A DNA stretch of 10,938 nucleotides from Micrococcales bacterium UBA4448 (GCA_002390305.1 DGPE01000008.1:1-10938), one strand, 5' to 3'. Counted from the first letter of the stretch, positions 1 to 7,300 are shown. Notes: generated by a model not told the origin, from the letters alone. A program made the numbers and translations.

Positions 1-1132
1 CGGTGTAGGTGGGCTTCACGCCAAACCCATCAACCGCAGCCCCAACAGCAACCATTGATATCAGCGGGCCCGCGTTCCAAATTGCCATTTCAAGCGCAAA
101 AACCCGCCCGCGCTTATTCGCGGGGATTTTGCGCTGAATGACCGTGTTCAAAAGCGGCAAGAGCGGACCCCAGGCAAGCCCTAGGACCAATGCACCAACC
201 AGCATCGCCCACTGTGCCGGCAGCTGACTCATCGGAATCATTGCAGCTGGAACACCTAAAATTCCGATTCGCAAAATTGTCGAATATGAAAGGTACCGGT
301 GGATCTGCTCAAAGAACAGCGCCCCAAAAATAGAAGCCCCCGCCATTGCTGAGATAAGTAGCCCGAGGCCCTCAGGATCACCAAGTGAGTTGTAGTAACT
401 GGGCAAAACCACCATTTCGGTTGGTAGATAAACAACTGCCAAGATGACGACTGCCGACATCATCACCAACACTGAAGGGGTGGCGAATAGAACCTTGAAT
501 CCCTGCATCGCATAGCGATGGAAAGGTTCTTTTTCGGTTTCGTCATTGGGCTCATGTTGTTCAACAACCTTCACCAGTGAGGCGACCGCGCCGCTTGCGA
601 GCGCGAAGGCTGCGACAACGATGAATGTCTCTGCAGAACCAATTAGAGCTATGCAAAAGGTTGCGAGCGCCGGCCCCATAGCAAAGCCAGTTGCAAACAC
701 CGCCTCATGGATCGAGTTTGCTCGATCAAGGGTCATGTTCGCGGGCGCCGCAACGTCTGGGACGATTGATTTTCTGGCCGTTGGACCAGCGGGTGCGACA
801 ACGTTTTTCAGGGTCGCAAGAATAATGAGTCCAATAAGGCTCAGGCCCCAAAGGCCCGCGACCAGCGGCAAAAGTAGCGTGAGGGCTCCAGTGATCAGTT
901 CTGCCCAGACCGCCACTCTCCTGCGTCCAAACTTGTCAATCACTGAACCAACAAGTGGAATCACAATCAGCCCGGGTATAGCGGTCAAAGCAACCACCAA
1001 ACCGGCTGCCGTGGCAGAGCCACTGATTTCAAGCGCTATCCATGGAATGGCGATAAACACCATTGACCCAGCAGTCACACTGAAAAGTGAGGAAATCTGG
1101 GTTAGGACAAATGGCGCAACTCTCCGCTGCAC
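1..1132 (-). CDS. MFS-family permease, 3' end outside the window
   Basis: This gene has no stop codon in the window; about 377 codons are visible on the minus strand. The reading frame is open throughout and strongly hydrophobic, with repeated membrane segments typical of the 12-helix major facilitator superfamily. After the second predicted helix there is a clear MFS motif A (GSVIDKFGRRR), followed by a second-half loop with IPANKRGRVFALE, as in drug-efflux-like or MFS_3-type permeases. Two GTG starts are possible, at 1138 and 1132. I prefer 1132 because an AGAAGGTGA Shine-Dalgarno sequence ends 5 nt or less before it; the pyrE stop codon lies in the same frame just upstream, so no earlier start exists. 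The gene follows pyrE by 6-12 nt and is probably co-transcribed with it. The substrate cannot be read from sequence. A nucleobase or orotate link to pyrE is conceivable but unsupported, and the family resemblance leans to efflux. Confidence 0.85.
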   Translation of the reverse strand, partial: MQRRVAPFVLTQISSLFSVTAGSMVFIAIPWIALEISGSATAAGLVVALTAIPGLIVIPLVGSVIDKFGRRRVAVWAELITGALTLLLPLVAGLWGLSLIGLIILATLKNVVAPAGPTARKSIVPDVAAPANMTLDRANSIHEAVFATGFAMGPALATFCIALIGSAETFIVVAAFALASGAVASLVKVVEQHEPNDETEKEPFHRYAMQGFKVLFATPSVLVMMSAVVILAVVYLPTEMVVLPSYYNSLGDPEGLGLLISAMAGASIFGALFFEQIHRYLSYSTILRIGILGVPAAMIPMSQLPAQWAMLVGALVLGLAWGPLLPLLNTVIQRKIPANKRGRVFALEMAIWNAGPLISMVAVGAAVDGFGVKPTYT

Positions 1133-1134
1133 TT

Positions 1135-1143
1135 TCACCTTCT
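1135..1143 (-). promoter_or_regulatory. Shine-Dalgarno sequence deciding the MFS start
   Basis: AGAAGGTGA, close to the ideal AGGAGGTGA, lies directly after the pyrE stop codon. It includes the first candidate GTG (1138), so it fits initiation at the second GTG (1132) better. This is inferred from spacing only. Confidence 0.5.
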
Positions 1144-1144
1144 T

Positions 1145-1696
1145 CTAAAGACCGAGATCACCAAGTGTGATAGCCGTGAGATAAGGATAGCCTGCCGCCT
1201 CGATTGCTTGGCGAGCTCCGGTGTCACGATCGACAACGGTTGCAACCGCTAAGACATTTGCCCCTGCAGCAACCAGCGCCTCAGCCGCGGTCAGAGGAGA
1301 ACCGCCTGTAGTTGAGGTGTCTTCTAAAACCACCACGTTCTTCCCGCTAACACTTGGGCCCTCTACTTGCCTGGCCATGCCGTGAGCTTTGGCTTGCTTT
1401 CTAACAACAAAGGCATCTAGCGGAAGGCTTGACTGGTGCAGCATGGCTGTTGCAACCGGATCAGCACCCATTGTTAGGCCGCCAACCGAATCGATCTTGC
1501 CCAAATTATGACTGGCCAAAAGCTCAAGCATGACCTTGCCAATCAAAGGGGCGGCTTCATGGTGCAGCGTCGCCCGCCTGAGATCTACGTAGTAGTCGGC
1601 TTCTAGGCCAGAAGAGAGCGTCACTTTGCCGTGAACTACTGCCAACTGATTTATGAGTTCAATTAGTCGTGGTTTATGAATGGATTCAAACGTCAT
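1145..1696 (-). CDS. pyrE: Orotate phosphoribosyltransferase
   Basis: PyrE joins orotate to PRPP to give OMP and pyrophosphate, the fifth step of de novo pyrimidine synthesis, in the cytoplasm as a dimer. The 183-aa product has the usual length for the actinobacterial type. It shows the N-terminal TLSSGLEADYYVDLR segment (residues 26-40), the flexible catalytic loop FVVRKQAKAHG (96-106, with the conserved Arg/Lys/Lys/His pattern), and the PRPP-binding loop VVVLEDTSTTGGS (121-133). The ATG at 1696 has no Shine-Dalgarno sequence; a TAAACT hexamer sits at -12 to -7 from it, so a leaderless mRNA is likely. It is divergent from xth with 15 bp between starts and is followed closely by an MFS permease gene. 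From memory, pyrE lies near clpB in Mycobacterium tuberculosis and Streptomyces too, so the linkage to the chaperone cluster looks ancestral. Confidence 0.95.
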   Translation of the reverse strand: MTFESIHKPRLIELINQLAVVHGKVTLSSGLEADYYVDLRRATLHHEAAPLIGKVMLELLASHNLGKIDSVGGLTMGADPVATAMLHQSSLPLDAFVVRKQAKAHGMARQVEGPSVSGKNVVVLEDTSTTGGSPLTAAEALVAAGANVLAVATVVDRDTGARQAIEAAGYPYLTAITLGDLGL

Positions 1697-1699
1697 AGT

Positions 1700-1705
1700 T
1701 AGAGT
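1700..1705 (+). promoter_or_regulatory. -10 hexamer for leaderless xth
   Basis: TAGAGT fits TANNNT and ends 6 nt before the xth ATG, which places the expected transcription start on the A of the ATG. No Shine-Dalgarno sequence precedes the gene. The corresponding -35 region (about 1677-1682, TGAATG) is weak. It overlaps the opposing pyrE hexamer by 3 bp. Confidence 0.5.
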
Positions 1706-1708
1706 TTA
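1703..1708 (-). promoter_or_regulatory. -10 hexamer for leaderless pyrE
   Basis: On the minus strand this reads TAAACT (TANNNT), at -12 to -7 from the pyrE ATG at 1696, as expected for a leaderless transcript. A weak -35 candidate (TTCCAG, 1726-1731) lies 17 bp upstream, inside xth. Confidence 0.5.
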
Positions 1709-1711
1709 GAG

Positions 1712-2488
1712 ATGCAAATAGCAACCTGGAACGTGAACTCGGTTAGAGCGAGGCAGGAACGCGTCACCGCGTTTTTGCAAAGAACAAATGTCGACGTCCT
1801 TGCAATGCAGGAAATCAAATGCAAGCCAGAGCAGTTTCCAGTGGAGGCATTTGAAGCCATTGGCTACAAAATCATTTCTCACGGCCTAAACCAATGGAAC
1901 GGCGTTGCCTTTGCCTATAAGCAAGATCTCGAGGCTGAAGACATCGAAACAAGCTTTGACCAGCAACCCGAATTCAAAGACGTGCAGGAGGCCAGGGCAC
2001 TTGGTGCAACTTTCAACGGGGTGAGAGTGTGGTCACTTTATGTTCCGAACGGCAGAGGGCTCGATGACCCTCACATGCAATACAAGCTCGAGTTTCTGGA
2101 CCGTCTGGCAGCAACAACAGCCGAACAGCTGGAAATGGATCCTGAGTTAGAAATAGCCCTAGTTGGTGATTTCAATGTTGCCCCACTGGATTCCGATGTT
2201 TACGACCTGAGCCTGTTTGAAACTCACGTTTCAGAACCCGAGCGGGATGCCTTCAGTGCTTTCGAGCAAATAGGCCTCACTGACAAAGTCCGCGAGCTAG
2301 TTCCTGACATCTATACCTACTGGGACTACAAAGACCTTTGCTTTCCAAAGAACAACGGCATGCGGATCGATTTCATGCTCACTTCAGATGCGCTAACAGA
2401 GCGCATCGAGTCAGCATCAATCGAAAGAGATGAGCGCAAGGGAGAGCTACCAAGCGACCATGTTCCCGTGGTCATTAGCCTGAGCTAG
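1712..2488 (+). CDS. xth: Exodeoxyribonuclease III / AP endonuclease (Xth/ExoA)
   Basis: This is a metal-dependent nuclease of base excision repair that cuts 5' of abasic sites and removes 3'-blocking groups from DNA. The 258-aa protein spans the whole endonuclease/exonuclease/phosphatase fold and keeps every expected catalytic element: WNVNS (metal-binding Asn7), QEIK (Glu34), the YVPNG segment (Tyr110 and Asn113), GDFNVAP (Asp153, Asn155), RIDFML (Asp220) and the C-terminal SDHVPV (Asp249-His250 pair). The start is the ATG at 1712. No ribosome binding site is visible, in line with leaderless initiation. The stop codon directly abuts the stop codon of the convergent alkylation-repair gene, so two base-excision-repair genes meet tail to tail. 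A neighbouring EEP-family function is unlikely given the full set of Xth motifs. Confidence 0.95.
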   Translation: MQIATWNVNSVRARQERVTAFLQRTNVDVLAMQEIKCKPEQFPVEAFEAIGYKIISHGLNQWNGVAFAYKQDLEAEDIETSFDQQPEFKDVQEARALGATFNGVRVWSLYVPNGRGLDDPHMQYKLEFLDRLAATTAEQLEMDPELEIALVGDFNVAPLDSDVYDLSLFETHVSEPERDAFSAFEQIGLTDKVRELVPDIYTYWDYKDLCFPKNNGMRIDFMLTSDALTERIESASIERDERKGELPSDHVPVVISLS

Positions 2489-3223
2489 CTATTTAGATTG
2501 CAGCCACTGCTTTCGCTCTGCCGCGGAAAGCTTCTCAATTGAATACCTGAGCATCACCCTTGGCATCTGGGTTGAATATTTAGCCAAGAAATCACGAAGT
2601 CTTGTTAGGTCTTGTTTTCCTGCTTCTCTAAGCATCCAGCCAACTGCCTTATGAATCAGGTCATGCTCGTGATTCATTAGCAGCTTGGCCAGAACATAGA
2701 TCTGGTCCAATTCGAACTGTCTGATAAACGGCATAGTGAATATCACGGCAACTCGGGTGTGCCAAAGAGACTGCCCCTTTGCTAACTCGACCAAGAAATC
2801 CGTGGCATAGGGCTTATCAACTAGCCAAGCACCAATCCGATTGGCAGAACCGTCAACCAGGTCCCAGTTGTTCACCTTGCCCTGGTCTACAAACTTCAAA
2901 AATAGATTGAATATTTCCTCTTGGCGGCCAGGGTCTCTTGCCTTCTCAAACTGATAGTTCAGAATTGCCAGGGCTGCAAACCGATGCTCATGCACTCGGC
3001 TCTGAATCAATTTTTCGATCTCAGCATCCGAGAGCATTCGGAACGGCTTGGCGGCCTGGCGAATGATTGGGACCTTGATTCCTAGGAATTCATCGCCCTC
3101 ACCATATTCGCCGGGGCCAGCTTTAAAAAACCACCTGAGAGTTGCTGCATGGGAGGGGTTTGCCAGTTTGTCCAGCTCCGCAATCACATTTTCAGCGTTC
3201 AGCTCCAGTTGATCAGCCTGCAT
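2489..3223 (-). CDS. AlkD-like DNA alkylation repair protein (HEAT-repeat glycosylase family)
   Basis: The 244-aa protein belongs to the DNA alkylation repair family, whose characterised member Bacillus cereus AlkD excises positively charged alkylated bases such as 3-methyladenine and 7-methylguanine using a concave HEAT-repeat surface. It shows the N-terminal GPGEYGEGDEFLGIKVP signature (residues 36-52), the WDLVD motif (120-124, aligning with AlkD Trp109 and Asp113), LWHTRVAV with Arg157 (aligning with AlkD Arg148), and KAVGWMLREAGKQD (192-205). Helical repeats run the whole length. The ATG at 3223 comes 9 nt after the clpB stop and has no Shine-Dalgarno sequence, so translation may depend on ribosomes arriving from clpB. 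It seems to be the last gene of the dnaK operon. Glycosylase activity is inferred from conserved residues; some family members bind DNA without cleaving. Confidence 0.88.
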   Translation of the reverse strand: MQADQLELNAENVIAELDKLANPSHAATLRWFFKAGPGEYGEGDEFLGIKVPIIRQAAKPFRMLSDAEIEKLIQSRVHEHRFAALAILNYQFEKARDPGRQEEIFNLFLKFVDQGKVNNWDLVDGSANRIGAWLVDKPYATDFLVELAKGQSLWHTRVAVIFTMPFIRQFELDQIYVLAKLLMNHEHDLIHKAVGWMLREAGKQDLTRLRDFLAKYSTQMPRVMLRYSIEKLSAAERKQWLQSK

Positions 3224-3232
3224 AAATGCAAC

Positions 3233-5386
3233 TTATTCGGAAGTAACCGAAACAGTCAAATGGTCCTCGGAGCCATCAACATCAACCACGACCTGGGAGC
3301 CCTCAGAAAGATCACCGGCCAGCAACAAGTTGGCCAATCGGTCATCAATCTCACGCTGCATCAAACGACGAAGCGGCCTCGCACCATAAACCGGGTCATA
3401 GCCCTTCTCGGCTAGCCAGAGCCTGGCGGCCGGTGTGACACCCAAATTCAAGCGCTTGTCTTCAAGCCTTGCGGTGAGCTTCTCAATGTTGAGGTCAACT
3501 ATGAAGCCGAGCTCTTCAACGCTCAAAGAGTCAAACAGCACGATCTCATCTAAACGGTTTAGGAACTCCGGCTTGAATGAAGCCCGGACAGTTTCCATGA
3601 CCGCCGTGGACTTCTGCTCGGCTGAGAGTTCCTTGTCAATTAGGAACTGTGAGCCGAGGTTGGAGGTCATGATCATGATCACGTTCCTAAAATCAACGGT
3701 TCGTCCCTGACCGTCGGTTAGTCGACCATCGTCTAGAACCTGCAGCAAAACATCGAATACCTCGGGGTGAGCCTTTTCGATTTCATCGAACAGAATCACC
3801 GAATATGGCCTGCGCCTCACGGCTTCGGTTAGCTGACCACCCTCGCCATATCCGACATATCCCGGAGGGGCTCCAATTAGGCGGCTGACGCTGTGTTTTT
3901 CGCCGTATTCGCTCATGTCGATGCGCACCATTGAGCGCTCGTCATCAAACAGGAACTCGGCTAGCGACTTGGCCAGCTCCGTCTTACCAACACCGGTTGG
4001 ACCCAGAAACAAAAATGATCCGGTTGGTCGATCTGGGTCAGAGATGCCGGCCTTGGTTCTGCGAACTGCATCGCTGACGGCCCGAACCGCCTTGGCTTGA
4101 CCAATCAGGCGCTTACCAAGTTCGTTTTCAAGGTTCAGAAGCTTCTTGGATTCTCCAGCCAAGAGCCTTCCGGTTGGAATTCCGGTCCAGGCAGAAACAA
4201 CCGCTGCAATCTCGTCTTCAGAGACCTGGTCGCCGACCATTCGGTCGGCAGATTTTGCATCTGTTTCTGCTCGTTCTGCCTCATTCAATTCTTTTTCAAG
4301 TGCTGGAATCTCACCATAGAGGAGCTTCGAGGCTGCCTCTAGGTTTCCCTCGCGTTGTGCACGCTCTGCTTGAATCCGCAAGGAATCAAGCTTGGTCTTG
4401 AGATCACCGATCTTGTTGAGCTCGCTGCGCTCTGCTTCCCAGCGGGCATTGAGTTCATTCAGCTTCTGTTGTTTTTGATCTAGGTCTTCCTGCAGCTTCT
4501 CGAGGCGCTGCTTTGAGGCCTCGTCTTTTTCCTTTTTCAAAGCCAGCTCTTCGAGCTTCAGCCTGTCAACAGATCTGCGAAGCTCATCGATCTCAACCGG
4601 AGCCGAGTCGATTTCCATGCGCAATCTAGATGCTGCCTCATCAACTAGGTCAATAGCCTTATCGGGCAACTGACGCCCGGTGATATAGCGATTGGAAAGA
4701 GCTGCTGCTGCAACCAGAGCACTGTCCGCGATGGTGACCTTGTGGTGAGCTTCGTAGCGCTCTTTCAGACCACGCAGGATTGCAACGGTGTCCTCAACCG
4801 ATGGCTCACCAACAAAGACCTGCTGGAAACGTCGTTCCAGCGCGGAGTCTTTCTCGATCCGCTCGCGATATTCATTCAGTGTTGTGGCACCAATCAGGCG
4901 CAATTCACCACGGGCAAGCATTGGCTTGAGCATGTTGGATGCATCCATCGATCCATCGGCAGCTCCCGCCCCAACCAGGGTGTGGAGCTCATCAACAAAG
5001 GTAATGACCTGGCCTTCGGCATCCTGAATCTCTTTTAGGACCGCCTTTAGGCGCTCCTCAAATTCACCGCGGAACTTACTGCCGGCAACCATTGCCGAAA
5101 GATCCAGGCTGATTAGGGTTTTGCCCTTGAGGCTCTCTGGCACGTCTCCGGCAACAATTCGCTGCGCTAGGCCCTCAACAACCGCTGTCTTACCAACACC
5201 AGGTTCTCCGATAAGCACCGGGTTGTTCTTGGTTCTGCGCGACAATACCTGACTGACTCTGCGGATTTCCGCATCTCTACCGATAACCGGGTCGAGCTTT
5301 CCGGATCGAGCAACTGCTGTTAGATCTAGCCCGAATTGTTCAAGTGCACTTTTTTGTTCTTCTTGTTGGTTCTGCTGTTGATTCAT
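3233..5386 (-). CDS. clpB: ClpB-type AAA+ disaggregase lacking the N-terminal domain
   Basis: ClpB is a hexameric ATPase that threads aggregated proteins through its pore and works with DnaK/DnaJ/GrpE. From the chosen start the protein has 717 aa: Walker A1 GEPGVGKT (60-67), pore loop KFRGEFEER (104-112, Phe where Tyr is common), Walker B1 ITFVDE (128-133), arginine finger ALERRF (182-187), a long charged coiled-coil middle domain (about 265-375), Walker A2 GPTGVGKT (462-469), pore loop GYVG (509-512), Walker B2 VILFDE (530-535) and sensor-2 GARPLRR (668-674). The middle domain separates it from ClpA/ClpC. The family is usually 850-870 aa; the roughly 150-residue Clp_N domain is absent, replaced by a short Gln-rich tail. 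I chose the ATG at 5386 over 5401 because GGAGGAGG lies 5 nt before it. Its A is shared with the hspR TGA stop, implying coupling. Confidence 0.95.
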   Translation of the reverse strand: MNQQQNQQEEQKSALEQFGLDLTAVARSGKLDPVIGRDAEIRRVSQVLSRRTKNNPVLIGEPGVGKTAVVEGLAQRIVAGDVPESLKGKTLISLDLSAMVAGSKFRGEFEERLKAVLKEIQDAEGQVITFVDELHTLVGAGAADGSMDASNMLKPMLARGELRLIGATTLNEYRERIEKDSALERRFQQVFVGEPSVEDTVAILRGLKERYEAHHKVTIADSALVAAAALSNRYITGRQLPDKAIDLVDEAASRLRMEIDSAPVEIDELRRSVDRLKLEELALKKEKDEASKQRLEKLQEDLDQKQQKLNELNARWEAERSELNKIGDLKTKLDSLRIQAERAQREGNLEAASKLLYGEIPALEKELNEAERAETDAKSADRMVGDQVSEDEIAAVVSAWTGIPTGRLLAGESKKLLNLENELGKRLIGQAKAVRAVSDAVRRTKAGISDPDRPTGSFLFLGPTGVGKTELAKSLAEFLFDDERSMVRIDMSEYGEKHSVSRLIGAPPGYVGYGEGGQLTEAVRRRPYSVILFDEIEKAHPEVFDVLLQVLDDGRLTDGQGRTVDFRNVIMIMTSNLGSQFLIDKELSAEQKSTAVMETVRASFKPEFLNRLDEIVLFDSLSVEELGFIVDLNIEKLTARLEDKRLNLGVTPAARLWLAEKGYDPVYGARPLRRLMQREIDDRLANLLLAGDLSEGSQVVVDVDGSEDHLTVSVTSE

Positions 5387-5796
5387 CAACGCCTCCTCCA
5401 TAAGACCATTGACCCGGAGCGCTCTGGGCGCTGTCCTGGGTTGAGTCTTATAACTCCTTGGTCACCAGCGGCAAACACTCGGTTTCCTGGCTGGCTCATA
5501 ACCTGATCGGCAAGTTCGCGCTCAAGATCGCGAACCCTAAGCTTTAGTGCTGCATTCTCAGTGACCAGATCCAGCACCCGCTTGATTCCCTCAAGCGAAA
5601 CGCCTTCGGCGCTTAGTTTTGCAACCTCGCGTAATTTGGCAACATCCTGCATTGTGTAGCGGCGAGACTTGCCTGAGGTTCTAGTTGGTGAAACCAGGCC
5701 CATCCGGTCATACTGGCGCAGGGTTTGTGGGTGCATGCCGCTTAGTTCTGCGGCAACTGAAATCACAAATAATGGTGTGTCTTCACTTATTTCCAC
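5386..5796 (-). CDS. hspR: HspR, MerR-family heat-shock repressor
   Basis: HspR represses chaperone genes in actinobacteria by binding HAIR operators, with DnaK acting as co-repressor in Streptomyces. The 136-aa protein starts with PLFVISVAAELSGMHPQTLR (residues 8-27), the MerR helix-turn-helix, followed by a wing with SGKSRRYTMQDVAKL (41-55) and a heptad-like dimerisation helix (about 60-95). It ends in the hydrophobic-basic tail MVLWRRR, which resembles the usual HspR C-terminus. The start is GTG at 5796, preceded by AGGAGG that overlaps the dnaJ stop codon; the gap to dnaJ is 9 nt. Its stop overlaps the clpB start (TGATG), and its last codons form the clpB ribosome binding site. HAIR elements upstream of dnaK suggest autoregulation of the operon. 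A different MerR regulator is unlikely given operon position and tail. Confidence 0.95.
   Translation of the reverse strand: MEISEDTPLFVISVAAELSGMHPQTLRQYDRMGLVSPTRTSGKSRRYTMQDVAKLREVAKLSAEGVSLEGIKRVLDLVTENAALKLRVRDLERELADQVMSQPGNRVFAAGDQGVIRLNPGQRPERSGSMVLWRRR
5392..5399 (-). promoter_or_regulatory. clpB ribosome binding site inside hspR
   Basis: GGAGGAGG lies 5 nt before the ATG at 5386. It is made from the Trp-Arg-Arg codons at the hspR C-terminus, and it decides in favour of the downstream of two candidate clpB starts. Confidence 0.75.
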
Positions 5797-5805
5797 AACC
5801 CCTCC

Positions 5806-6726
5806 TTACAGAAGTCCTGCCTTGCTGATGAGTTCTGCTCTTGGATCCTCTTCTGGGATCTCAGCGTCGAAAGCCTTCAGGGCCTCTTCGGCTTTCTTGT
5901 TGATTCTGTTTGGAACCAGAATCTCGACTGTTGCCAGCAGGTCTCCCTGTCTGCCATCGCCCTGAACACCCTTGCCCTTGACTCGAAGAGTTCGGCCGTT
6001 TGGTGTTCCTGGAGAGACCTTGAGCTTCACAGGCTCACCACCAAGCACTGGAACCTGGATTGTTGCGCCAAGCACCGCCTCGGTGAAGGTCACTGGAACC
6101 ACAACCCGAACGTTGTCGCCGTCCCTGGTGAAAACAGGATGTGGCCTCACCTTGATGGTGACAACCAGATCTCCTGCCTGACCACCGTTAGGAGAGGCTT
6201 GACCCTTGCCCTTCAGCTTTAGTTTCTGACCATCCTGGATTCCTGCTGGAACCTTGAGGGTCACTGAATTGCCAGCAACGTTGAGCTTGATGTTGGTTCC
6301 CTGGATCGAATCAATGAAATCAATGCTGGAGGTTGTGGTTAGGTCTGAACCGCGCTGCGGTCCAAAGCCACCAAATCCTCCGCCACCGGGGAAACCGCCG
6401 CCCTGGAAGCCCCCGCCGCCGAACAGGTTCGAGAACACGTCTTCGAATCCGCCCTGGCCGCCGCGGCCGCCAGCTTGGAACCTAGCTCCGCCACCCATCG
6501 CCCGAACCGCGTCATATTCCTGACGCTGTGCCGGGTCAGAGAGAACGTCGTAGGCCTCGGAAATATCCTTAAACCTGGACTCAGCCGCCTGATCTCCTGG
6601 GTGAAGATCAGGGTGGTTGTCCTTGGCTAGCTTTCGGTAAGCCTTTTTAAGGTCAGCGTCGGCGACGCCCTTTGTTACTCCCAGGATCTTGTAGAAATCC
6701 TTTTCTACCCAATCTTGTGACGCCAT
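5806..6726 (-). CDS. dnaJ: DnaJ/CbpA-type J-domain co-chaperone without zinc finger
   Basis: J-proteins deliver unfolded clients to DnaK and stimulate its ATPase. The 306-aa protein has a J domain (residues about 10-73) with the essential HPD tripeptide at 38-40, a Gly/Phe-rich linker (about 78-126), and the two beta-rich C-terminal domains with PHPVFTRDGDNV (195-206) and GRQGDLLATVEI (258-269). There is no CXXCXGXG repeat and no cysteine at all, so it is a class B (CbpA-like) protein; class A DnaJ is about 370-395 aa with a zinc domain. The ATG at 6726 has an AGGAGGTG ribosome binding site that overlaps the grpE stop. It lies between grpE and hspR in the dnaK operon. A separate zinc-containing DnaJ may exist elsewhere in the genome, as in many actinobacteria; that is inference. 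Confidence 0.95.
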   Translation of the reverse strand: MASQDWVEKDFYKILGVTKGVADADLKKAYRKLAKDNHPDLHPGDQAAESRFKDISEAYDVLSDPAQRQEYDAVRAMGGGARFQAGGRGGQGGFEDVFSNLFGGGGFQGGGFPGGGGFGGFGPQRGSDLTTTSSIDFIDSIQGTNIKLNVAGNSVTLKVPAGIQDGQKLKLKGKGQASPNGGQAGDLVVTIKVRPHPVFTRDGDNVRVVVPVTFTEAVLGATIQVPVLGGEPVKLKVSPGTPNGRTLRVKGKGVQGDGRQGDLLATVEILVPNRINKKAEEALKAFDAEIPEEDPRAELISKAGLL

Positions 6727-6736
6727 CTAACACCTC

Positions 6737-7300
6737 CTATTCGGCTGGTAAAAACACTGCGACCTTCGCCGGTCTCAGCAGTCGATCTTGAATCTTGTAG
6801 CCGGGTTCGATCACGTCTGCGACCTGTGGCTTTGTTACGTCCGGGCTTGGGTTCTGCACGAGTGCATCGTGGATTTCAGGATCGAAATCCTCGCCCTTTT
6901 CGCCAAATGAGACTAGGCCAAACTTCTCTCCGGCTGCCTTCAGCTTCTGAGCAACAGCTGCCATTGGGGTTCCCTCGGCCATGTCGCCATGAGCCTCAGC
7001 GCGAGTCAGGTCATCTAGGGCTGGCAAGAATGCTCGGATTGCTTCAGCAATTGCGGCCTGACGCTCCGCACCCCGATCTCGCTCAACGCGAGCTCGGTAG
7101 TTTACGAAGTCGGCCTGCAGTCGCTGTAGGTCCTGGAAAATCTCCAGCTCCCTGTCGACAGAATCTTTTTCTTGGTCTTCGGGTTCCTGGTCTTCTCCAG
7201 CTTGGGCTAGTGATTCCAGATCAGGCGAAATCTCCTCCGCCTGATCTAGATCAACAGAGTCTTCCGGTTGCTCTTCTGGAAGATCTTGGTCTTCAGCCAT
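6737..7300 (-). CDS. grpE: GrpE nucleotide-exchange factor
   Basis: GrpE dimers open the DnaK nucleotide-binding domain to release ADP. The 187-aa protein begins with a low-complexity, highly acidic region (about 1-50), then a coiled-coil dimerisation helix with LQADFVNYRARVERD (61-75), and ends in the compact beta-domain that contacts DnaK, with FDPEIHDALV (139-148) and a C-terminal GYKIQDRLLRPAKVAV segment (167-182), the usual GrpE signature. The ATG at 7300 shares its A with the dnaK TAA stop (TAATG). Only a weak purine-rich stretch precedes it, so translation is probably coupled to dnaK. Its length is normal for actinobacterial GrpE. Confidence 0.95.
   Translation of the reverse strand: MAEDQDLPEEQPEDSVDLDQAEEISPDLESLAQAGEDQEPEDQEKDSVDRELEIFQDLQRLQADFVNYRARVERDRGAERQAAIAEAIRAFLPALDDLTRAEAHGDMAEGTPMAAVAQKLKAAGEKFGLVSFGEKGEDFDPEIHDALVQNPSPDVTKPQVADVIEPGYKIQDRLLRPAKVAVFLPAE

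Noticed and set aside
546..1148. Plus-strand 200-residue open frame opposite the MFS permease.
   Set aside because: Its translation is low-complexity (Ala/Thr/Ser/Pro-rich) with no family resemblance, while the minus-strand frame encodes an obvious permease with motif A.
5387..5401. Upstream ATG as the clpB start.
   Set aside because: It overlaps hspR further and has no ribosome binding site before it, whereas the next ATG has GGAGGAGG at ideal spacing.
5441..5456. HAIR-like TTGAGT-N6-ACTC sequence near the end of hspR, about 55 bp before clpB.
   Set aside because: The spacer is 6 rather than 7 bp and the right arm (ACTCCT) breaks the consensus; it lies in coding sequence with no convincing promoter next to it.
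6360..6500. Repetitive G/C-rich tract that looks like a direct-repeat array.
   Set aside because: It is the coding sequence of the Gly/Phe-rich linker of the J-protein, which explains the repetition.
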